Source: CAZDDI01 sp964504195
GTDB lineage: Bacteria; Chloroflexota; Anaerolineae; B4-G1; SLSP01
Reading direction: 5' to 3'
Assembly: GCA_964504195.1 (NCBI GenBank)
Contig: CAZDDI010000080.1
Coordinates: 1 to 16,799 of the forward strand
DNA length: 16,799 bases
The position numbers and the translations under genes were made by a program. Numbering within the stretch: the stretch's first letter is position 1; every line of letters begins with the position of its first letter. Below, one piece after another: positions 12,171 through 16,799 of this stretch. The notes beneath the pieces are model-generated. The model ran no database searches and was not told the DNA's origin. It saw nothing but the letters and a program-made list of their open reading frames with translations.

Positions 12171-14630
12171 TCAAGAAGTGCCCATCCGCCCCACCAGCAC
12201 CTTGACGTGTACGTCGGTGCGTTCGTCGCTCGGCAATGGCACGATATTGCCAATCAAAGGGTCTTCATCCACCACCAGCGCGACCTCATTGCCTGGCCCG
12301 ACCCGCTCCACGGTGATGTGGAAGGTGATGCCGCAGAACAGGCGGGTGGCGGTGAATCCGGGCCATGCTTCGGGCAGCACTGGCGCGATTTGTAACCCGG
12401 CCCATGTCGGGCGGATTCCCAGGATGTGCTGCGTAATCGCTACATAGTTCCAGGCGGCAGTGCCGGTGAGCCAGGAATTCTTCGCTTCGCCGTGCGTGGG
12501 CGCGTCCTTCCCGGCGATCATCTGCGCGTAGACGTAAGGCTCTGAGCGATGCACCTCACTGATAACCTCCCGCGCCGCCGGGCAGATGCGCTTGTAGTAG
12601 TCGAAGGCCCGGTCGCCGCGTCCCAGCACCGTCTCCGCGATCATCACCCAGGGATTGGTGTGACAGAAGATGCCCGCATTTTCCTTGTAGCCCGGCGGAT
12701 ACGATGTGATCTCGCCCAACTCGACGTGATACCGCGTGTAGGCTGGTTGGTTGAGCACGATACCGTGTGAGGTGGCGAGGTGTTGCTCCACAGCGGCCAA
12801 CGCCTGTTCCGCCAGACCGCTTTCCACGCCGATGCGCGCCATCACGCACATCCCTTGCGGCTCGATGAAAATCTGGCCCTCAGCACACTCGTGCGAGCCA
12901 ACCTTATTGCCAAAGTGATCGTAGGCACGGAGGAACCAATCGCCGTCCCAACCGTAGAGTTCCACCGTTTCCGTCATTCCCATCGTCTCTTCGACCAGCC
13001 AGGACTCATCGGCAGCCTGCCCGTAACGGTAGGCCAGCGCGGCCAATTCCTCCGCCGCCAGCACAAACAACCCTCCAATAAAAACCGATTCCGCCGTTTT
13101 GCCATCCTGGCCCTGCAACACCTGGAAGGATTGCCCCGGCTCCTCGGAGAAGGTGTTGAGGTTGAGGCAATCGTTCCAGTCGGCATGGCCGATGAGGGGC
13201 AGACCGTGCGGCCCTAGATGATCCAACGTGTAGCGCACTGCGCGCTGAAGATGCTCGTACAGTGGCGTCTCCGTGCCTGGCTGATTGTCATAAGGCACAG
13301 GCATTCCGAGAATAGCCCAATCGCCCGTTTCCTTGACATAGGCTGTCACGCCCAAAATCAGCCACAGCGGATCGTCATTGAAGCCGCCGCCAACCGCGTC
13401 GTTGCCGCGCTTGGTGAGCGGCTGGTACTGATGATACGCGCCACCGTCGGGTAATTGCGTCGCGGCGATGTCGAGGATACGCTCCTTTGCCCTTTCGGGA
13501 ATCATGTGGACGAAGCCGAGCAAGTCCTGGTTGGAGTCGCGGAAGCCCATCCCCCGCCCCACGCCTGACTCGAAGTAGGAGGCTGAGCGCGAGAGGTTGA
13601 ATGTGACCATGCACTGGTAGGCATTCCAGATATTGACCATGCGATTGGTCTCTGCATCCGGCGTCTGCACCTGGAAGCGCGCCAGTAGCGCGTCCCAGTG
13701 TATCTGGAGCGCGGCAAAGGCGCCCTCCACTTCGCCCACGTCGGTGTAGCGGGCAAGTATCGGCTTGACTGTGCGCTTGTTGAGCACCTGTAACGTAACA
13801 TCCTCGAACTTGGCGTCGCGGGGATTCTCGTGATAGCCCAGGACGAAGAGCACCTGACGTGACTCGCCCGGCGCGAGGGTAAGATTGACCTGGTGCGCGC
13901 CCATCGGCGCCCAGCCGTGCGCGATGGAATTGCCCAGTGCGCCGCGTGTGACGGCTTCCGGCGCGTCCCACCCGCGATACTGGCCAAGGAACGCCTCGCG
14001 TTGCGTCTCGAAAGCATCCGGTTGCTCCGAGCAGGCGAAGTAGGCGAAGTGATCGCGCCGCTCGCGGTACTCGGTCTTGTGGTAGATGACGCCGTCCACT
14101 ACCTCCACCTCGCCGATGTTGAAGTTGCGCTGGAAGTTGGTCGCGTCGTCCTGCGCATCCCACAGCGCAAACTCAATCGAGGCGAAGAGGGCCAGCGTCG
14201 CGGGCGTATCGCGGTGATTGGTCACAGTCGTCTGCCACACCTCCAGCGTCTCGCCGAGGGGGACGAAGTAGCGGGTGCGCGCCTCGATGCCCGCGCGCGT
14301 CCCGCCGATGACGGAGTAGCCCAGACCGTGCCGACAAGCGTAATCCTCCAGCGGCAGGCGCGTGGGCATCCACGAGGGCGACCAAAACTCACCGCTATCG
14401 GCGTCACGCAAATAGATGTAGCGCCCGCCGAAATCCAGCGGCACGTTGTTGTAACGATAGCGCGTGATCCGCCGCAGGCGTGCATCCTGATAGAAAGAAT
14501 ACCCGCCCGCCGTGTTGGAAATCAGGCCAAAGTAAGCCTCGCTGCCCAGATAGTTGATCCAGGGAAGCGGTGTGTCCGGTCGGGTAATGACATATTCACG
14601 ATTCTCATCATCAAAGTAACCAAAACGCAT
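12171..14630 (-). CDS. cbp: Cellobiose phosphorylase (GH94)
   Basis: This 819-aa cytosolic enzyme splits cellobiose with phosphate into glucose 1-phosphate and glucose, saving ATP. It resembles the Cellulomonas gilvus enzyme (822 aa) from end to end: REYVITRPDTPLPWINYLGS (11-30), YRYNN near 58-62, RGMGFRDSNQDLLGFVH (359-375), YHQYQPLTKRG (399-409), ADWNDCLNLN (483-492, general acid in ADWND), SYPPGYKENAGIFCHTNPW and NSWLTGTAAWN. The start at 14630 (MRFGYFDDE) matches family N-termini and has AAGGAG 9 nt upstream; an in-frame ATG at 14672 would add 14 atypical residues. It is the first gene of a two-gene operon with the other GH94 gene. No sugar transporter lies in the window. Confidence 0.93.
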   Translation of the reverse strand: MRFGYFDDENREYVITRPDTPLPWINYLGSEAYFGLISNTAGGYSFYQDARLRRITRYRYNNVPLDFGGRYIYLRDADSGEFWSPSWMPTRLPLEDYACRHGLGYSVIGGTRAGIEARTRYFVPLGETLEVWQTTVTNHRDTPATLALFASIEFALWDAQDDATNFQRNFNIGEVEVVDGVIYHKTEYRERRDHFAYFACSEQPDAFETQREAFLGQYRGWDAPEAVTRGALGNSIAHGWAPMGAHQVNLTLAPGESRQVLFVLGYHENPRDAKFEDVTLQVLNKRTVKPILARYTDVGEVEGAFAALQIHWDALLARFQVQTPDAETNRMVNIWNAYQCMVTFNLSRSASYFESGVGRGMGFRDSNQDLLGFVHMIPERAKERILDIAATQLPDGGAYHQYQPLTKRGNDAVGGGFNDDPLWLILGVTAYVKETGDWAILGMPVPYDNQPGTETPLYEHLQRAVRYTLDHLGPHGLPLIGHADWNDCLNLNTFSEEPGQSFQVLQGQDGKTAESVFIGGLFVLAAEELAALAYRYGQAADESWLVEETMGMTETVELYGWDGDWFLRAYDHFGNKVGSHECAEGQIFIEPQGMCVMARIGVESGLAEQALAAVEQHLATSHGIVLNQPAYTRYHVELGEITSYPPGYKENAGIFCHTNPWVMIAETVLGRGDRAFDYYKRICPAAREVISEVHRSEPYVYAQMIAGKDAPTHGEAKNSWLTGTAAWNYVAITQHILGIRPTWAGLQIAPVLPEAWPGFTATRLFCGITFHITVERVGPGNEVALVVDEDPLIGNIVPLPSDERTDVHVKVLVGRMGTS

Positions 14631-14661
14631 GGATAAAAGCTCCTTATCAAAATAGCAAATA

Positions 14662-14677
14662 GCGAATGGCAAATCTC
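14662..14677 (-). repeat. GATTTGCCATT leader box before cbp
   Basis: On the minus strand this reads GAGATTTGCCATTCGC, about 25 nt before the ribosome binding site of cbp. Near-copies occur at 816-830 (GAGATTTGCCATTTC, before the GPx ribosome binding site) and 3845-3860 (AAGATTCGCCATTCTC, before the thioredoxin ribosome binding site). All three point toward the gene. Confidence 0.5.
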
Positions 14678-14691
14678 GAGGCGATTGAAGC

Positions 14692-14718
14692 CGTTGGTTT
14701 CGACAGGCTCAACCAACG
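14692..14718. repeat. Inverted repeat with GGTTTCGACAGGCTCAACC core
   Basis: CGTTGGTT (14692-14699) and AACCAACG (14711-14718) form an 8-bp stem. The core GGTTTCGACAGGCTCAACC is a wording met between genes in many bacterial genomes; it lies in the leader of the GH94 operon. Confidence 0.45.
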
Positions 14719-14743
14719 ACGAGATTTTCAGGCTGGTACTGGC

Positions 14744-15022
14744 CGGTATAAATTAATGTCATTAAGTTAAGGTCTGCCGGCCGTCCCTGAATGCTTTACG
14801 AATACACGAATGGTTGCAAGACCCAGTATATCACCAAATGCTCGAAGGGGATCGCTAGATCCCCGTTCTGGGCTGGATTTAGCGATCCAGTCCGAGCAAA
14901 CCGTGATTTACTGAGACCGGGTAAATTCGTGTAACTTGTCCCGCGCACGCGGGATTCGTGGCCGAATTCGAGGAGGGCAAGCGAGCTCAGAGTTCTTAAC
15001 TTAATGACATTGCGGTATAAAT
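14744..15022. mobile_element. MITE-like element with 17-bp TIRs and 10-bp TSD
   Basis: AATGTCATTAAGTTAAG (14755-14771) and CTTAACTTAATGACATT (14995-15011) are perfect 17-bp terminal inverted repeats. Immediately outside, the direct repeat CGGTATAAAT occurs at 14744-14753 and 15013-15022, leaving an element of 259 bp (14754-15012). This is the signature of transposition with a 10-bp target duplication. No transposase is encoded, so it would be moved in trans; a duplication of this length is compatible with IS4-group enzymes, which is inference. Inside are further nested repeats: ACGAAT motifs (14795-14813, 14922-14962) and two 14-bp palindromic units (14849-14862, 14875-14888). It separates the GH30 gene from the GH94 operon. 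Confidence 0.8.
14849..14888. repeat. Paired 14-bp palindromic repeat, copy 3
   Basis: GGATCGCTAGATCC (14849-14862) and GGATTTAGCGATCC (14875-14888, reverse complement GGATCGCTAAATCC) are inverted copies of the unit seen at 3790-3826 and 6003-6036. They lie near the middle of the 259-bp element. Confidence 0.6.
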
Positions 15023-15165
15023 AGTTTTTCTTAGATGGGCTTGCAGGGGCGTATCAACACTCCGATTCGCCTCAAAATCAGGGAGCTAGTGCTCTCTCCA
15101 AGCATAGCCTACTCAAGAGGCACTCCTAACGCGCTATACTAGTACTCAGCTCCGACAAAAATAGT
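15023..15165. other. Non-coding stretch between mobile element and GH30
   Basis: No gene, tRNA or clear promoter was recognised. Open frames across it are short and lack ribosome binding sites. Confidence 0.4.
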
Positions 15166-15279
15166 GCGACCTCAAGGTCGCGGTTGGATAGGGATGCTGT
15201 AATAGCAAACAACGCCACACCATTCTTCTGGGGGCGGCTCCGGCTGCGATCCCTGGAGCCGCCCCTTTTGAAGGAGGAG
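15166..15279 (+). other. Leader-like structure: two hairpins, U-run, orphan SD
   Basis: A stem GCGACCT/AGGTCGC (15166-15172/15175-15181) is followed by a strong 11-bp stem GGGGCGGCTCC/GGAGCCGCCCC (15231-15241/15255-15265), TTTT (15266-15269) and AAGGAGGAG (15271-15279). On the plus strand this looks like an attenuator plus ribosome binding site, but no plus-strand gene follows; the GH30 gene lies on the other strand from 15298. The large hairpin may also serve as the 3' end of the GH30 transcript, 32 bp after its stop, though no U-run follows in that direction. Confidence 0.5.
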
Positions 15280-15297
15280 ATACCCAAAGTACGTCAT

Positions 15298-16638
15298 CTA
15301 GTCCTGTGAAAAGCAGTAGGTCTGGATCGAATGCGCAGGACTGATGCATGGAAAGCTCTGACTGCCAAGTGCAAGTGTGAAATTTGCGGCTGTGTCTGAG
15401 TGATTGAGTACAATCACAGCAAGTTGTCCGTCGGGATTGCGGAAGGCCGTGGCTTCGAGGTTGCCTTCATCTATACGGCATCCGATCCGCCGCGCGCCGG
15501 GGCGGATGAAGCGGGCGAAGTGGCCGATGTAGTAGTACGAGCTTTGGTAGAGCAGTTCTCCCGTGCGCGTATCGGCGATGATGGGCGCGCTGCAATAGTT
15601 GCCTACATGGTTCGGGCCGCCGGTCTCATCCAGCAGTAGATTCCAATCAATCCAGCCCTCCGTCCAGGCGTTAAGGTCATTGAGCATGGCGTGCGCATAC
15701 CGCTCACCCAGCCCCCACTCACTCAGATGCGGCCCGCCTTCTTGACACCCTTCGGTGAAGACCAGGTGCTTATCCGGGTAGGCCTCGTGGACGCGCTGCA
15801 CGTTATCGAAGCGCTGCGGCGACTCGTACCAGTGGAAGCCCGCGCCCCACACGTACTGCGCGGCGAGCGGGTCAGCGTACACGGTGCTGGCGCGCTCGAA
15901 TAGCACGTCGCGGTTGTGATCCCAGATCAGCAGGCGGATGTCGCCCAGGCCGTGACAGCGCAACGCCGGGCCGAGATGGTCGCGCACGAAGTCGCGCTCC
16001 TCCTCGGCGGTGTAACGGCAAGAGTCCCAGGTCTGCGTGGCTTCCGGCTCGTTCTGGACGGTCAGCCCCCAGATCGGGACGCCCTCGGCTGTATACGCCT
16101 GGATGTAGCGGCAGTAATATGCGGCCCAGGCGTCCCGGTACTCCGGCTTGAGCTGCCCGCCGTGATTCATCTCGCCGTTGGTCTTCATCCACGCGGGCGG
16201 ACTCCACGGCGAGGCGAGCAGGTTGAGCGCGTCTCCAGCGATGGCGCGCGCGGCCTGGATCATGGGCAGTAACGCCTGCCGGTCGCGTTCAATGGAGAAA
16301 TGCTCCAGGGCCACATCGCCCGGCACGTCCGCGTAGGCGTAGTTACCCAGCGAGAAGTCGCAGCTGTTGATGTGGGTACGGCAGAGCGTGTAGCCATGCC
16401 CGGCGGCGGGATCGAAGTAGGCGCGCAGCAGCTCGGCCTGCTTTTCCGATGATAGTTTGCTGAATGTCACGGCGGCCGCTTCGGTGAATGCCCCGCCGAA
16501 GCCGATGATTTCCTGGTACTGTGTATCTGGATCGAGCGTCATGACCACCCCTGGCTGTGCAGCAACCGCCTGTAGCGGTTGTTCGGTCAGACGACAATCA
16601 CTGTCTTTAGCAGTAGAAAAATGGCGGATCAGTTGCAT
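15298..16638 (-). CDS. GH30 beta-glycosidase (glucosylceramidase-like)
   Basis: This 446-aa glycosidase of family GH30 has a (beta/alpha)8 barrel with a side beta-domain formed by the N-terminus and the last 70 residues. IGFGGAFTEAAA (45-56) opens the family fold. The acid/base is Glu197 in GLTVQNEPE and the nucleophile is Glu296 in LVFTEGCQE; SPWSPPAWMK (143-152) lines the active site. GH30 members of this type hydrolyse beta-glucosides or beta-1,6-glucans with retention. There is no signal peptide, so the enzyme appears cytosolic and acts on imported oligosaccharides, as the GH94 enzymes would. The ATG at 16638 has only a weak AGGT upstream. It is 667 bp before the GH94 operon on the same strand, with an inserted element between. 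Confidence 0.9.
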   Translation of the reverse strand: MQLIRHFSTAKDSDCRLTEQPLQAVAAQPGVVMTLDPDTQYQEIIGFGGAFTEAAAVTFSKLSSEKQAELLRAYFDPAAGHGYTLCRTHINSCDFSLGNYAYADVPGDVALEHFSIERDRQALLPMIQAARAIAGDALNLLASPWSPPAWMKTNGEMNHGGQLKPEYRDAWAAYYCRYIQAYTAEGVPIWGLTVQNEPEATQTWDSCRYTAEEERDFVRDHLGPALRCHGLGDIRLLIWDHNRDVLFERASTVYADPLAAQYVWGAGFHWYESPQRFDNVQRVHEAYPDKHLVFTEGCQEGGPHLSEWGLGERYAHAMLNDLNAWTEGWIDWNLLLDETGGPNHVGNYCSAPIIADTRTGELLYQSSYYYIGHFARFIRPGARRIGCRIDEGNLEATAFRNPDGQLAVIVLNHSDTAANFTLALGSQSFPCISPAHSIQTYCFSQD

Positions 16639-16676
16639 GGATTTTACCTATTCATAAAACAATGTGATTAAATTAA

Positions 16677-16702
16677 GACCTGGCAGGTTTCTCAGAAACT
16701 GT
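16677..16702. repeat. ACCTGGCAGGTTT-type short repeat
   Basis: The palindrome ACCTGGCAGGT followed by TTCTCAGAAAC resembles short intergenic repeats built on CCTGNCAGGTTT. A related CCAGGTTTGTAG lies at 1789-1800, next to the catalase breakpoint. It sits in the leader region of the GH30 gene; no promoter was clearly identified between 16639 and the window end. Confidence 0.35.
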
Positions 16703-16799
16703 GTTTAGCAGTATTTTACCGGTGAACAAGCGTTTGTCTTAGTATTAACTCGACTTTTGCAGTACCTTAACATGGAAATACTCCCTAAATTGGTCTGCA

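Noticed and set aside
13375..14163. 262-aa minus-strand open frame
   Set aside because: It is an alternate frame inside cellobiose phosphorylase; arginine-rich composition is typical of a frame shadow.
15166..15279. T-box or SAM riboswitch
   Set aside because: No T-box antiterminator sequence, specifier loop or SAM-type core could be found; only generic stems are visible.

Overview
The window looks like a chromosomal stretch of a bacterium from or near the Chloroflexota (Anaerolineae-like). This is an inference from the mix of gene families, the moderately high GC coding DNA beside AT-rich promoters, and the many short palindromic intergenic repeats; no phylogenetic marker gene is present. 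It holds 15 intact protein genes, one decayed catalase fragment, one short inverted-repeat mobile element, and well-formed promoters, operators and terminators. No rRNA, tRNA or CRISPR array was seen.

Region A (1-2533, plus strand) is a peroxide-defence block. Two perfect hairpins close whatever lies upstream. A fully consensus promoter then drives a PerR-type Fur regulator, followed by a cysteine glutathione-peroxidase-family enzyme and an archaeal-type (Prx6-like) peroxiredoxin. Between the last two lies the broken 5' end of a catalase gene. A strong terminator closes the block.

Region B (2617-9636, plus strand) is an arsenic/thiol-redox island with three promoters. Unit 1 is arsC (thioredoxin-type arsenate reductase), a two-[4Fe-4S] ferredoxin-like protein, a membrane-anchored thioredoxin, a CcdA/DsbD-type electron carrier, an ArsR repressor and an OsmC-family thiol peroxidase. 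Unit 2 is an ArsP/DUF318 permease with a mini-thioredoxin. Unit 3 is a second ArsR with an Acr3 arsenite exporter. Units 1 and 2 share an operator (ACATTCA-N6-TGAATGT) placed directly after the -10 hexamer; unit 3 has a different 28-bp palindrome. The layout suggests one regulon in which arsenate is reduced, thiol electrons are relayed in the cytosol and across the membrane, and arsenite or another thiophilic species is exported.

Region C (9729-16638, minus strand) is a cytoplasmic beta-glucan/cellobiose module: a GH30 glycosidase, then an interrupted intergenic region, then a cellobiose phosphorylase (GH94) and a second, divergent GH94 phosphorylase in one operon. A 259-bp element with 17-bp terminal inverted repeats and a 10-bp direct target duplication sits between GH30 and the GH94 pair.

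Several repeat families recur between genes: paired 14-bp palindromic units (three loci), an ACGAATT-type inverted repeat (two loci), and a GATTYGCCATT box just before the ribosome binding site of three genes. The last short-repeat family overlaps gene leaders, so repeat insertion may have shaped expression here.
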